Source of the DNA: Halanaerobium hydrogeniformans
Lineage (GTDB): Bacteria > Bacillota > Halanaerobiia > Halanaerobiales > Halanaerobiaceae
Direction: 5' to 3'
NCBI RefSeq assembly: GCF_000166415.1
Contig: NC_014654.1
Location: 682,001-746,000 of the forward strand
Length of the DNA: 64,000 bases
Part shown: one piece after another, positions 44,667 to 53,965 of the stretch
Layout: each line of letters opens with the position of its first letter
Numbering within the stretch: position 1 is the stretch's first letter
Program-made: the position numbers and the translations under genes
Notes under the pieces: generated by a model
Databases searched by the model: none
What the model was told of the DNA's origin: nothing
Seen by the model: the letters and a program-made list of their open reading frames with translations, nothing else

Positions 44667-46475
44667 ATGCAGCAGACATTAAAAAAATTATGGGAGTTAT
44701 TTAATAAAAAAGAGAAAAAACAAATATTAATTCTATTTATAGCTGTTTTAACCATGGCTTTAGCTCAAATTATTGGTATAGCCTCAATAATGCCCTTTAT
44801 GGATTTGGTCATGAGCCCTGATATGATAGAGGAAAGTCGAGCATTACAAAGCATTTATAACTTTTTAGGCTTTCAATCAATCACTGCTTTTACCATTTTT
44901 ATCGGGACAGTAATGTTTTCTCTAATCCTCTTATCGAACGCGATTTCTACTTTTGCTAGCTGGTATAAACTAAAATTTGTCTGGGAAAATAATCACCGCC
45001 TTTCCAGAAGACTATTAAAAAAATATATGTCAAAACCATACAGCTATTTTTTGATGCACAACACTGCTGATCTAGGCAAAAATGTTCTGCATGAAGTTTA
45101 TGCTCTGACGATAAATTATTTAATTCAGCTGATCGATTTAATAACTTATTCTATAGTAGCCTTAGCAATTATAATTTTATTATTTCTTACAGATCTTTTA
45201 ATAACTTCAGCAGCAATTATTATATTAGGCAGCAGCTATATTTTAATCTACCTGGCCACAAAAAACAAAATGAAAACTGCTGGAGAAAAAAGATTAGAAG
45301 CCAACATGAACCGTTATAAAACAGCATATGAAGCCTTTAATGGAATCAAAGAAATTAAAGTCAACAGTCGAGAAAATGAATTTTTAAATAGATATACCCA
45401 TTATTCAGCCAAAAATGCTAAATTACAGGCCTGGAATCAGATAATCAGGCAGATGCCCCGCTATGTTATGGAGGCACTAGCCTTTGGCTCAGTAGTTTTG
45501 CTTGTCCTATACTTTGTCATAAGAGGAGAAGACAGCACTCAGCTGATTTCTAAGGTAAGTCTTTTTGCCTTTGCCGGTTACAGATTGTTGCCTGCTCTGC
45601 AGAGTATTTTTAATTCAGCCAGTTCAATGGTCTTTAATACTGCAATTTTAGATAGAATACATGAAGATATTTTTGAAGCAGGTAAGTTTGCCGCTCAAAA
45701 ATGGCCTGATAGCTTACCAGAACCGATGGAATTCAGGGAATCCCTCAAACTAAAAAATATAACATTTAGTTATCATGAACAGGGTGAAAAAATATTAAAA
45801 AATATAAATATAGAGATCAGAAAAGATAGCCAGATCGGTCTGGCAGGGGAAACAGGCTCCGGTAAATCAACCCTGGTTAATATCATTTTAGGTCTATTAG
45901 AATCAGATCAGGGTAAAATAATAGTTGATGGTAGAGAACTTAACAGAGATAATATACGGAACTGGCAGCGTAATATAGGGTATGTACCCCAGGATATCTA
46001 TCTTTGTGATAATACTATTGTAAAAAACATTGCCTTTGGGGTTCCCGAAGCAGAAATAGATTTTAAGGCTGTAAAAAGAGCTGCTCAGATTGCAAATATC
46101 GCAGATTTTATAGAAAATGAATTAGAAAAAGGCTATCAATCTATAGTTGGAGAGAGGGGCATCAGGATCAGTGGTGGTCAAAAACAGCGGCTTGGTCTGG
46201 CCAGAGCTCTTTATCATGACCCTGAGATATTGATCTTAGATGAAGCCACAAGTTCTCTAGATGAAGCAACTCAAAAAGCAGTAATGGAGGCAATAGATAA
46301 AATAGCTGAAGTTAAAACAATGATAATTATTGCCCACCGGCTGAGTACTGTGCAAAACTGTGATAAGATTTATTTAATCGAAAAAGGTCAAATAATAGAT
46401 TCAGGTAATTATGCTGAATTGGCTAATAACAGTCAGAAATTTAGAAAACTGGCTGATATAAACAGCCAGTTATAA
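44667..46475 (+). CDS. ABC transporter, fused permease-ATPase, PglK/MsbA-like flippase
   Basis: 602 residues. Six membrane helices lie in residues 1-310 (LILFIAVLTMALAQIIGIAS the first). The ATPase domain has Walker A GETGSGKST, Q-loop YVPQDIYL, signature RISGGQKQRLGLARAL, Walker B EILILDEATSSLD and H-loop AHRLST. The closest known role is PglK-type flipping of undecaprenyl-linked glycans; no Wzx gene is present in the cluster, so this is the likely flippase. RBS AGGAGCTG. Its last 14 codons and stop are repeated exactly at 61278-61322. Confidence 0.88.
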   Translation: MQQTLKKLWELFNKKEKKQILILFIAVLTMALAQIIGIASIMPFMDLVMSPDMIEESRALQSIYNFLGFQSITAFTIFIGTVMFSLILLSNAISTFASWYKLKFVWENNHRLSRRLLKKYMSKPYSYFLMHNTADLGKNVLHEVYALTINYLIQLIDLITYSIVALAIIILLFLTDLLITSAAIIILGSSYILIYLATKNKMKTAGEKRLEANMNRYKTAYEAFNGIKEIKVNSRENEFLNRYTHYSAKNAKLQAWNQIIRQMPRYVMEALAFGSVVLLVLYFVIRGEDSTQLISKVSLFAFAGYRLLPALQSIFNSASSMVFNTAILDRIHEDIFEAGKFAAQKWPDSLPEPMEFRESLKLKNITFSYHEQGEKILKNINIEIRKDSQIGLAGETGSGKSTLVNIILGLLESDQGKIIVDGRELNRDNIRNWQRNIGYVPQDIYLCDNTIVKNIAFGVPEAEIDFKAVKRAAQIANIADFIENELEKGYQSIVGERGIRISGGQKQRLGLARALYHDPEILILDEATSSLDEATQKAVMEAIDKIAEVKTMIIIAHRLSTVQNCDKIYLIEKGQIIDSGNYAELANNSQKFRKLADINSQL

Positions 46476-46476
46476 T
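46432..46476 (+). repeat. 45-bp direct repeat, left copy (3' end of ABC gene)
   Basis: Runs from GTCAGAAATTTAG to CCAGTTATAAT, including the last 14 codons and the TAA of the ABC transporter gene. The identical 45 bases recur at 61278-61322, right of the polysaccharide cluster. Confidence 0.95.
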
Positions 46477-46526
46477 AGATGATTATTGTTTAATCTTCAT
46501 TAAATATAGTTTGGAAAGGAAATACA

Positions 46527-47672
46527 ATGAAAATAGCAATTGATGCATCTGCTTTAACTTTACCTATTACAGGAATAGGACGGTATACTCAGCAGTTAAT
46601 TAAACAACTAAATAAAATTAAAAAATCTAAAGATGAAATAATATATTTTTGGGGTGCAGGCTATAAAGAAAGTGATTTTATTAGAGATGATATACAAACT
46701 TCTAAACATACTCACCGCAACAAAATAAAAGGTTTTCAAACTTTATGGGAACAATTTGTTTTACCATATAAAATCTCTAAATATAAATTTGACCTTTATC
46801 ATACACCAAGAGATAAAAACATTCCTTATTTAAAAATAAATAACACTTTGATCTTTGTGACAATGCATGACACACTAGTTTTTTCTCATCGTTCTAATTC
46901 TATTTCTAATTCTATAAATAAATTGAGATGGCATAGAGCAGCAAAAATTGCTGATAAAATTATTACTGTATCTAATAACTCTAAAAAAGATTTATTAGAA
47001 CAATTTCAATTTTTAAATAAGGAACAGGTTTTTGTAAATTACTGTGGAGTTGATGATAAATTTTTAAAGAAAAATATAAATATTAAATTATTAGCTAAAA
47101 TAAAAGCTAAATATGGAATAAAGAAAAAATATTTTTTAGCGACTGGCAGTACAGAACCAGTAAAAAATAATAAATTATTACTAGAAGTAATGAAATTAGC
47201 AAATAAATATTTTGAAAAAATGTTTGAAAATTATGAATTAATTATAGTAGGTCCAGAATGGCCAGGTGAAAAAGAACCTAGAAAATTGGCCAAAAATATT
47301 AAATTTACTGGCTATGTTGAAGAAGAAGACCTGCCAGTTTTAATGTCCGGAGCGGAAATTTTCCTTTTTCCTTCTCTTTATGAAGGATTTGGTTTACCAA
47401 GCTTAGAAGCAATGGCAGCTGAAACTGTGGTTATTACTAGTAATAGCTCTTCCTTACCGGAAGTTATTGGAGAAGCAGGCATCATGCTTGATCCAAATTC
47501 ACCTCAAATTTGGCTGGATTCAATTATAAATATATTAAAAAATAATGTAAAAAGGCAAAAATATATTAATTTAGGAAAAAAAAGAATAGGTAAATTTTCC
47601 TGGCAGCACAGTGTAGAAGAATTATATTTATTATATGAGAAAGCAGTTTGGAGAGCTGATTCAAACAAATAA
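46527..47672 (+). CDS. GT4-family glycosyltransferase (mannosyl/rhamnosyltransferase-like)
   Basis: 381 residues. The N-domain start MKIAIDASALTLPITGIGRY is typical of GT4 enzymes that act on lipid-linked oligosaccharides. The C-domain has ATGSTEPVKNNKLLLEVM and the donor-site LFPSLYEGFGLPSLEAMAAE with the EX7E glutamates. Cytosolic face of the membrane. RBS GGAAAGG. It is the first gene after the ABC flippase and starts the run of tightly spaced cluster genes; the sugar it adds cannot be read from sequence. Confidence 0.87.
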   Translation: MKIAIDASALTLPITGIGRYTQQLIKQLNKIKKSKDEIIYFWGAGYKESDFIRDDIQTSKHTHRNKIKGFQTLWEQFVLPYKISKYKFDLYHTPRDKNIPYLKINNTLIFVTMHDTLVFSHRSNSISNSINKLRWHRAAKIADKIITVSNNSKKDLLEQFQFLNKEQVFVNYCGVDDKFLKKNINIKLLAKIKAKYGIKKKYFLATGSTEPVKNNKLLLEVMKLANKYFEKMFENYELIIVGPEWPGEKEPRKLAKNIKFTGYVEEEDLPVLMSGAEIFLFPSLYEGFGLPSLEAMAAETVVITSNSSSLPEVIGEAGIMLDPNSPQIWLDSIINILKNNVKRQKYINLGKKRIGKFSWQHSVEELYLLYEKAVWRADSNK

Positions 47673-47701
47673 TTTTAGAAAGCTAGGAGTTGCAATTAAA
47701 A

Positions 47702-48889
47702 GTGAAAATTGTCTATATTTCTTCTTTAAAAATAAAAGGAATAAGTGGTGGCAGTATCGAAGCTGCAAAGATTCATTTATCTTTAAAAAAACTTGCCCAA
47801 AAAGACCAAAATATTGATTATCAAGTTATTTCCTTAGATAAAAATATTTCTTTTAAATCAGACATTAATATTTCAAAAAGCCAAGCAAAGAACTTTTTAA
47901 CAAGATTTTTTTTACATAGTAATTATATTTATATTGAGTGGTTAAAAATACGCAAAAAAGTATTGAATTTAGATGCAGATATTATAATATTGGGTAATTC
48001 AAGAATGGGTTTTATAGCTAAAGAGATTAAAAAGAATAATGATGAGATCTTTATAATTGGGCATTTTGATAATATTGAATTAGATTACTTAAAAGCATAT
48101 TCTTTAGCTTATAATTCATTTAAAGCAAAATTATTTAAATTTATAGAAAGCAAGGCAGTAAGAAGAGATGAAAAAATGTTCAATGATAATATTGACTTAG
48201 GGTTATTTTTAACTGAAAGAGATTTAATTAGAGCTAAAAAATTATATGATTTTAAAGGAGATTATAGAATATTAGGAGTTTGTTTAAATAAAATTGACTA
48301 CAGCTTAAAAGCTGCAAATAATTATGATCTTAATCTAATATTTTTAGCATCTTTGTGGTATGGAAGCAATATTGAAGCAATAAAATGGTTTTTAAATAAT
48401 GTCTGGTCTGAAATAAATAAATTAGATTATGATCTTCAGCTGATCATAGGAGGTAGTAATCCCAGTCATAATTTCTTGAAATATTTAGGTGCTGTTAAGA
48501 ATGTTAAAGTTTATCCTAATTTCAAAAACAAAGAAAATATTATACCTAAAAATTCTGTTTTTATATCACCAATACAAACTGGATCTGGAATGAAAGTTAA
48601 AGTAGCTGAAGCATTGTCCATGGGCTTAGCTGTTATTGCTTCCCAAGAAAGTCTAATTGGTTATGAAGAGGCAATAAATGATCAGGAAAACAAAGCAATA
48701 ATAAATGAGGTTAGAACTGCTTCTGAATATATAGATAAGATAAAAAAACAAATAGATTTAAATAATATTAAGCAAATTAGAAAAAGAGCAAAATTACTAT
48801 TTAATAAATATTATTCTATGCAAAGAGCTGCTGCAGCAATTGAAAGTATTATAAATAATATAAAAATAGAAAAATATCAAAGTAGGTGA
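47702..48889 (+). CDS. Glycosyltransferase, GT4-like (GT-B fold)
   Basis: About 395 residues. The N-terminal VKIVYISSLKIKGISGGSIE and the C-terminal SPIQTGSGMKVKVAEALSMG indicate a GT-B glycosyltransferase of the Glyco_trans_1_4/GT4 group. GTG at 47702 (12 bases after AGGAG) fits better than TTG 47690. The stop overlaps the next gene's GTG by four bases (GTGA), so translation is coupled. Acceptor and donor are unknown. Confidence 0.8.
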   Translation: MKIVYISSLKIKGISGGSIEAAKIHLSLKKLAQKDQNIDYQVISLDKNISFKSDINISKSQAKNFLTRFFLHSNYIYIEWLKIRKKVLNLDADIIILGNSRMGFIAKEIKKNNDEIFIIGHFDNIELDYLKAYSLAYNSFKAKLFKFIESKAVRRDEKMFNDNIDLGLFLTERDLIRAKKLYDFKGDYRILGVCLNKIDYSLKAANNYDLNLIFLASLWYGSNIEAIKWFLNNVWSEINKLDYDLQLIIGGSNPSHNFLKYLGAVKNVKVYPNFKNKENIIPKNSVFISPIQTGSGMKVKVAEALSMGLAVIASQESLIGYEEAINDQENKAIINEVRTASEYIDKIKKQIDLNNIKQIRKRAKLLFNKYYSMQRAAAAIESIINNIKIEKYQSR

Positions 48890-49782
48890 TTATAATTTAT
48901 CACACTAAAAAAGGTATAATTTTAGCAGGTGGAAAAGGTACAAGACTCTATCCTCTTACATTGGTGACTAACAAACATCTTTTAGCTGTATATGACAAAC
49001 CAATGATATTTTATCCATTGGCAGTTTTAATGTTGGCGGGTATACAAGATATTTTAATTATTTCAACATCAAAAGCTTTGCCTGCTTACAGAAGGCTATT
49101 AGGAGATGGAAGAAAATATGGAATTAACTTATTCTATAAAGCGCAAAAATCTCCAGATGGATTACCACAGGCATTTATTATCGGTGAAGATTTTATAGCT
49201 AATGATTCTGTAGCTATGATATTAGGTGACAATATTTTTTATGGAAATAATTTAGACAAATTATTGAAAAAAGCTGGCTCTAGAAAAATTAAATCTACAA
49301 TTTTCGCTTATTATGTTAATAATCCTAAAAATTATGGAATAGTTGATTTTGACCAAAAAAATCGAGTTAAATCTATTGAAGAAAAACCTGATAATCCAAA
49401 ATCAAATTATGCAGTAACAGGTTTATATTTTTATGATAATAGAGTAGTGGATTATGCAAAAAAATTAAAACCCAGTCACAGAGGAGAATTAGAAATAACT
49501 GATTTAAATAATTTATATCTTGGTCAAGAAGATTTAGAGGTTGAAATATTGGGTAGTGATTTTACCTGGTTTGATATGGGAACGGTTAACAATTTAATTG
49601 AAGCTTCAAAATTTGTTAAAAATATTGAGCAAAGAACAGGGACTAAGATTTGCGTTTTAGAAGAAATAGCTTATAGAAATAATTGGATTGACAAAAAAAA
49701 GATCTTAAATGTATTAGATAAATATGAAAATTCTCCATATGCTAAGTTCTTACAAAAAGTAGCGAAAGATAAAATAAGATAA
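48886..49782 (+). CDS. rfbA: Glucose-1-phosphate thymidylyltransferase
   Basis: 298 residues; makes dTDP-glucose, the first step to dTDP-L-rhamnose. Motifs: KKGIILAGGKGTRLYPLTLV, KPMIFYPLAVLMLAGI, QKSPDGLPQAFIIGEDFI and LGDNIFYG. A short N-terminal extension comes from the overlapping GTG start at 48886; no internal start with a better RBS is seen before KKGIILAGG. First of four rhamnose genes scattered through the cluster. Confidence 0.94.
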   Translation: MIIIYHTKKGIILAGGKGTRLYPLTLVTNKHLLAVYDKPMIFYPLAVLMLAGIQDILIISTSKALPAYRRLLGDGRKYGINLFYKAQKSPDGLPQAFIIGEDFIANDSVAMILGDNIFYGNNLDKLLKKAGSRKIKSTIFAYYVNNPKNYGIVDFDQKNRVKSIEEKPDNPKSNYAVTGLYFYDNRVVDYAKKLKPSHRGELEITDLNNLYLGQEDLEVEILGSDFTWFDMGTVNNLIEASKFVKNIEQRTGTKICVLEEIAYRNNWIDKKKILNVLDKYENSPYAKFLQKVAKDKIR

Positions 49783-49805
49783 CTTAATTGAAAGGAATAA
49801 TTTTT

Positions 49806-50744
49806 ATGAGAAAAAAAGAGAAAATTCTTATTACAGGTGGAGCTGGCTTCATAGGGGCAAATTTAACAAAAAAGCTATTGGCTTCTGGTTTTTATGTTAT
49901 CTGTATGGATAATTTATATTCTTCTAAAAAAAATAATATTGAAGAATTTTTAAATAATAAAAATTATGAATTTATAGAACATAATATTATTGAACCTTTT
50001 TATTTAGATGTTGATAAAATATATAATTTGGCTTGTCCAGCTAGTCCTGATTTTTATCAAAAAGACCCTATTTATACAATGAAAACTTCTATTTTTGGAG
50101 CATTGAATGTGCTTGAAAATGCAATTAAAACAAATGCAGTAGTTTTGCAGGCTTCTACATCAGAAATTTATGGTTCGCCTACACTACATCCACAAACAGA
50201 AAACTATTGGGGAAATGTAAATCCAGTTGGGTTCAGAAGTTGTTATTCTGAAGGGAAAAGAGCTGCAGAGACAATCTTTTATGATTACTTGAGAAATTAT
50301 GACTTAGATATAAAAATAGCTAGAATATTTAATTCTTATGGACCAAAGATGAGAGAAGATGACGGGAGAGCAATTCCAAATTTCATTGTCAATGCACTGA
50401 AAAATAATAAGATTGAAATTTTTGGTAACGGTAATCATACAAGATCTTTTTGTTATATTAGTGATCTTGTTGATGCTCTCATAAAGATGATGAACAGTGA
50501 TCTGAGTGGTCCAATAAATTTAGGTAAACCTGAAGAAATAACTATCCAAAAACTTGCCAAAAAAATAGTTAGTTTAGGTGATTCTAAATCTAAAATAATT
50601 TATAAGAAGTCACGCTGTAATGATCCGAAACACAGAAAGCCAGATATAAGTCTTGCTAAAAATAAATTAAACTGGGACCCCAAACATAATCTTTTAGACG
50701 GCTTAATTAAAACTATTGATTATTTTAAAAAAGTATTAAAATAA
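49806..50744 (+). CDS. UDP-glucuronate decarboxylase (UDP-xylose synthase) type SDR
   Basis: 312 residues from ATG 49806 (behind GAAAGGAA). GGAGFIGANLTKKL is the NAD-binding loop. The UXS signature YNLACPASPDFYQKDPIYTM is clear. The active site has ASTSEIYG and the Tyr-Lys pair as YSEGKRAAE, with RIFNSYGPKMREDDGRAIPN after it. It converts UDP-glucuronate to UDP-xylose, suggesting xylose (or a derivative) in the glycan. No UDP-glucose dehydrogenase is in the window, so UDP-glucuronate must come from elsewhere. Confidence 0.88.
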   Translation: MRKKEKILITGGAGFIGANLTKKLLASGFYVICMDNLYSSKKNNIEEFLNNKNYEFIEHNIIEPFYLDVDKIYNLACPASPDFYQKDPIYTMKTSIFGALNVLENAIKTNAVVLQASTSEIYGSPTLHPQTENYWGNVNPVGFRSCYSEGKRAAETIFYDYLRNYDLDIKIARIFNSYGPKMREDDGRAIPNFIVNALKNNKIEIFGNGNHTRSFCYISDLVDALIKMMNSDLSGPINLGKPEEITIQKLAKKIVSLGDSKSKIIYKKSRCNDPKHRKPDISLAKNKLNWDPKHNLLDGLIKTIDYFKKVLK

Positions 50745-50768
50745 AATTTTAAGTTAGGTGTTATTATA

Positions 50769-51623
50769 ATGTATTCTATAAATAAAAAAGTAAAAATAAT
50801 AAATGTTTTTCATAAAAAATATTATCAATTTGATAATGATTTATACTTCAAAATTCAGGCTGGGTCAGCTCTTTCAAAAGAAAATTTGGCTATGTATAAA
50901 GACAATTCAGGAGATAATATTTCTAATAAAAACCCATATTATAGTGAATTGACAGCACAATATTGGTTTTGGAAAAATTATAATTATAGTAATTTAGATT
51001 ATATTGGATTATGTCATTATCGAAGGTATTTTGCTTTTTTAAATGCAAAAAATAAAATTAAAAAAAACATCAAATATTTAAAGTTTATTGTAAAAAAATA
51101 TTTTTTGAAAAACAATTTAACATTTAGTTATTTTCCAACCTTATATTTAAATTATGATGAAGCGGATAAAGAATTAGAAAATTTCAATGACCAAATCATT
51201 GATCAATTACCTACATTTGATATATTTTTGCCTTATAAAGTTATTTTCAGCAATTTTAATATTGAAGAGCAATATATATACTCTCATATTTATCAAGACT
51301 TTGAAATAATTAAAGAAGTTTTATTGAGAAAAAATAAAAATTATCAGGAGAGTATGGAGACTGTTCTTAATCAAAATAAGTTTTTAGCATATAACATGTT
51401 TATTATGCGCAAAGATATTTTTGTTGAATATAATAAATGGCTTTTTAATATATTGTTTGAAATAGAAAAGAAAGCTAAAATAAGCAAATATAATTATCAG
51501 GCCAGGTTATTAGCTTTTGCTGCTGAAAGATTATTTAATATATATATTCATAAATTAAAGCAGGATAAAACAATAAAAATTAAGTATCTTGATACGATTT
51601 TTATAAAGGAAAAAAATAAGTAA
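50769..51623 (+). CDS. DUF4422 glycosyltransferase-like protein
   Basis: 284 residues. The pattern YYSELTAQYWFWKNYNYSNL followed by DYIGLCHYRRYF is diagnostic of DUF4422 proteins, found in capsule and exopolysaccharide loci and regarded as GT-A-like transferases. Near the C-terminus YNMFIMRKDIFVEYNKWLF is also conserved. RBS TTAGGTG before ATG. It lies between the UXS gene and rfbC; donor sugar unknown. Confidence 0.84.
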   Translation: MYSINKKVKIINVFHKKYYQFDNDLYFKIQAGSALSKENLAMYKDNSGDNISNKNPYYSELTAQYWFWKNYNYSNLDYIGLCHYRRYFAFLNAKNKIKKNIKYLKFIVKKYFLKNNLTFSYFPTLYLNYDEADKELENFNDQIIDQLPTFDIFLPYKVIFSNFNIEEQYIYSHIYQDFEIIKEVLLRKNKNYQESMETVLNQNKFLAYNMFIMRKDIFVEYNKWLFNILFEIEKKAKISKYNYQARLLAFAAERLFNIYIHKLKQDKTIKIKYLDTIFIKEKNK

Positions 51624-51676
51624 AATAATTTGATGACTTTAAAGTTTTTAAAATATCAAAATTATGGGGTGGCAAA

Positions 51677-52228
51677 ATGAATTTACTAAAAACTAAAATA
51701 CAGGGCCTATATATTTTAAGTGCAGATGTTTTCGCTGATCAAAGGGGCTGGTTCATGGAGTCATATTCTTTGAAAAAGTTTAGGGAGTTAGGAATAGATA
51801 TTAATTTTATTCAGGATAATTATTCTTATTCAAAAAAAAGAGGAGTTTTGAGAGGCTTACATTTTCAAACTGAACCTAAAGCACAAAGCAAGTTAGTGAG
51901 ATGTATTAAAGGTAGAATTCTAGATATAGCAGTTGATTTAAGAAAAGAATCACTTACATATAAAAAACATTGTAAAGTTTTATTAAGTCAAAAAAACAAA
52001 AAACAGTTATTAATTCCAAAAGGCTTTGCTCATGGTTTTATTTGTTTAGAGGATGAGACAGAAGTTTATTATAAAGTTGACGAATATTATTTCCCTGAAC
52101 ATGAAAAAAGTATTTTTTATAATGATCCAGAATTAAATATAGACTGGGAAATAGAAAATGTTATTCTATCAAATAAAGATAAAAATGCTCCATTATTAAA
52201 AGACCTAGAACTTGATAAAAGTATCTAA
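51677..52228 (+). CDS. rfbC: dTDP-4-dehydrorhamnose 3,5-epimerase
   Basis: 183 residues, cupin fold. FADQRGWFMESYSLKKF, FIQDNYSYSKKRGVLRGLHF (with the catalytic-site His after RGL) and PKGFAHGFICLEDETEVYYK are family hallmarks. Third step of dTDP-rhamnose synthesis. RBS GGGGTGG. Complete. Confidence 0.94.
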   Translation: MNLLKTKIQGLYILSADVFADQRGWFMESYSLKKFRELGIDINFIQDNYSYSKKRGVLRGLHFQTEPKAQSKLVRCIKGRILDIAVDLRKESLTYKKHCKVLLSQKNKKQLLIPKGFAHGFICLEDETEVYYKVDEYYFPEHEKSIFYNDPELNIDWEIENVILSNKDKNAPLLKDLELDKSI

Positions 52229-52250
52229 GCAAAGGATGTTGTGAATAAAA

Positions 52251-53108
52251 ATGAAAATTGCAGGAGTAGTAGTTTTATATAATCCTGATGAAGATATAAT
52301 AAACAATATATTATCTTATTATAATAATTTAGAGTTGTTATATATAGTTGATAATTCAAGTTTTGCTAAAGAAGAATTAATTGCTAAATTAATTTCTTTT
52401 GACAAAATCTCTTATTTTAAAAAAGAAGATAATATTGGTATTGCTGCAGCCTTAAATTTTGCTGCTGAAAAAGCCATAAAAGCAAGATTTGATTGGTTGC
52501 TAACTATGGATCAGGACAGTAAATTTTCAAGTAACGGATTACCATATATGAAAAATTTTATTAAGGTTAATGATACTGAAAAAATTGCTTTAATAACTCC
52601 TTTTCATAAGATTAGATCTAGAAAAGCGCCTAAAAGTTCAGAAAATGAATATGTTTTACATGCAATGACTTCAGGTAATTTAGTGAATTTAGATATCTTT
52701 CAAATTATAGGGGGATTCAATGAAAAACTTTTTATTGACTCTGTCGATCATGATTATTGTTTAAAAGCTAATTCTAAGGGTTACAAAATACTCAGAATGA
52801 ATTCTGTGATTTTAAATCACAATCTTGGCAATATATCAATCGAATTAAATATTTTAGGCAAAAAAATCATTACGACTAACCACAATTATATACGTCGCTA
52901 CTATATTTATAGGAACTCATTTTATATAATAAAAACATATGGCAGAAAATTTCCTCAAATAGTAATATTATTTGTTAGAATTAGAATCTTGGAATTAATA
53001 AAAATAATATTTTTTGAAGACAATAAATTTAAAAAAATAAAATACATTTTAAAAGCTATAATTGATTTTAAAAATAATAATTTTTATAAAATTAATAAAA
53101 AAGATTAA
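52251..53108 (+). CDS. GT2-family rhamnosyltransferase-like glycosyltransferase
   Basis: 285 residues. The GT-A start MKIAGVVVLYNPDEDIINNI is followed by DNSS, NIGIAAALNFAAE and WLLTMDQDSKFS, the pattern of WbbL/RfbF-type rhamnosyltransferases with the DXD-like DQD metal site. The C-terminus has helical, basic segments likely to bind the membrane. RBS AAGGATG. Given the rhamnose genes around it, dTDP-rhamnose is the best guess for the donor. Confidence 0.85.
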   Translation: MKIAGVVVLYNPDEDIINNILSYYNNLELLYIVDNSSFAKEELIAKLISFDKISYFKKEDNIGIAAALNFAAEKAIKARFDWLLTMDQDSKFSSNGLPYMKNFIKVNDTEKIALITPFHKIRSRKAPKSSENEYVLHAMTSGNLVNLDIFQIIGGFNEKLFIDSVDHDYCLKANSKGYKILRMNSVILNHNLGNISIELNILGKKIITTNHNYIRRYYIYRNSFYIIKTYGRKFPQIVILFVRIRILELIKIIFFEDNKFKKIKYILKAIIDFKNNNFYKINKKD

Positions 53109-53118
53109 GGTGATTAAA

Positions 53119-53961
53119 ATGAAAGTTTTTTTAACAGGTGGAACAGGGCAACTTGGGAGTGCTCTAATAAATTTACTTAGAGATAAAAATATTGAATATT
53201 CTGCTCCAACAAGAAAAGAATTAGACTTAAAGAATAAAGAAAAAATAAAATGTTCTATTAGCAAATATAAACCTGATATTATTATACATTCCGCAGCCTA
53301 TACAAATGTTGAAAAAGCAGAATTAGAAAAAGACTTAGCTTATAAGGTCAATGTGGAGAGTACAAAATGGATTGCTAAATCTGTTAAAGAAATTGATGCA
53401 AAATTATTATATATAAGCAGTGATTATGTTTTTGATGGTAAAAAGGAGGAAGCATATGAGAATTATGATCTTCCTAATCCTATTAACTATTATGGTTTAA
53501 CAAAATATTTAGGTGAAAAGCAAATAAAAACAATAACTGATAAAGCTTTTATTATAAGAACCTCATGGCTTTATGGAAAAAATGGAAATAATTTCGTGAA
53601 AAATATTCTTAAGTTAACTAAATCAAATCAAAAAATTAAAGTTATTGATGATCAAATTGGGTCACCTACTTATACAAATGATTTAGCAGAACTAATATTA
53701 AATATAATGAAAACTAAAAAATATGGTATTTATCATGCTGTTAACGAAGGTTTTTGTAGCTGGTATCACTTTGCTCTAGAAATAGTTAGGGCGAAGAATA
53801 TCAAGGTAAATGTTAAAGCAATTAAAAGTGAAAAGTTTATCAGTAATATAAAAAGACCAAAAAACTCACGATTATCCACGAAGTCTTTAGAAAATAATGG
53901 TTTTAATTTATTAAGAAATTATAAAAAAGCTCTAAAAGAATATCTAGATTGTGAGGTTTAA
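53119..53961 (+). CDS. rfbD: dTDP-4-dehydrorhamnose reductase
   Basis: 280 residues from ATG 53119, which has AAGGTG nine bases upstream; an earlier in-frame ATG (53062) lies inside the previous gene and has no RBS. NADPH loop MKVFLTGGTGQLGSALINLL, then SAAYTNVEKAE, YISSDYVFDG and the active-site YYGLTKYLGE. It makes dTDP-L-rhamnose, the last step of the pathway. The stop overlaps the region of the next gene's start. Confidence 0.93.
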   Translation: MKVFLTGGTGQLGSALINLLRDKNIEYSAPTRKELDLKNKEKIKCSISKYKPDIIIHSAAYTNVEKAELEKDLAYKVNVESTKWIAKSVKEIDAKLLYISSDYVFDGKKEEAYENYDLPNPINYYGLTKYLGEKQIKTITDKAFIIRTSWLYGKNGNNFVKNILKLTKSNQKIKVIDDQIGSPTYTNDLAELILNIMKTKKYGIYHAVNEGFCSWYHFALEIVRAKNIKVNVKAIKSEKFISNIKRPKNSRLSTKSLENNGFNLLRNYKKALKEYLDCEV

Positions 53962-53965
53962 TAAT

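Noticed and set aside
47635-47817. 60-codon frame overlapping two glycosyltransferase genes
   Set aside because: No RBS, out of frame with both real genes and low-complexity basic content.
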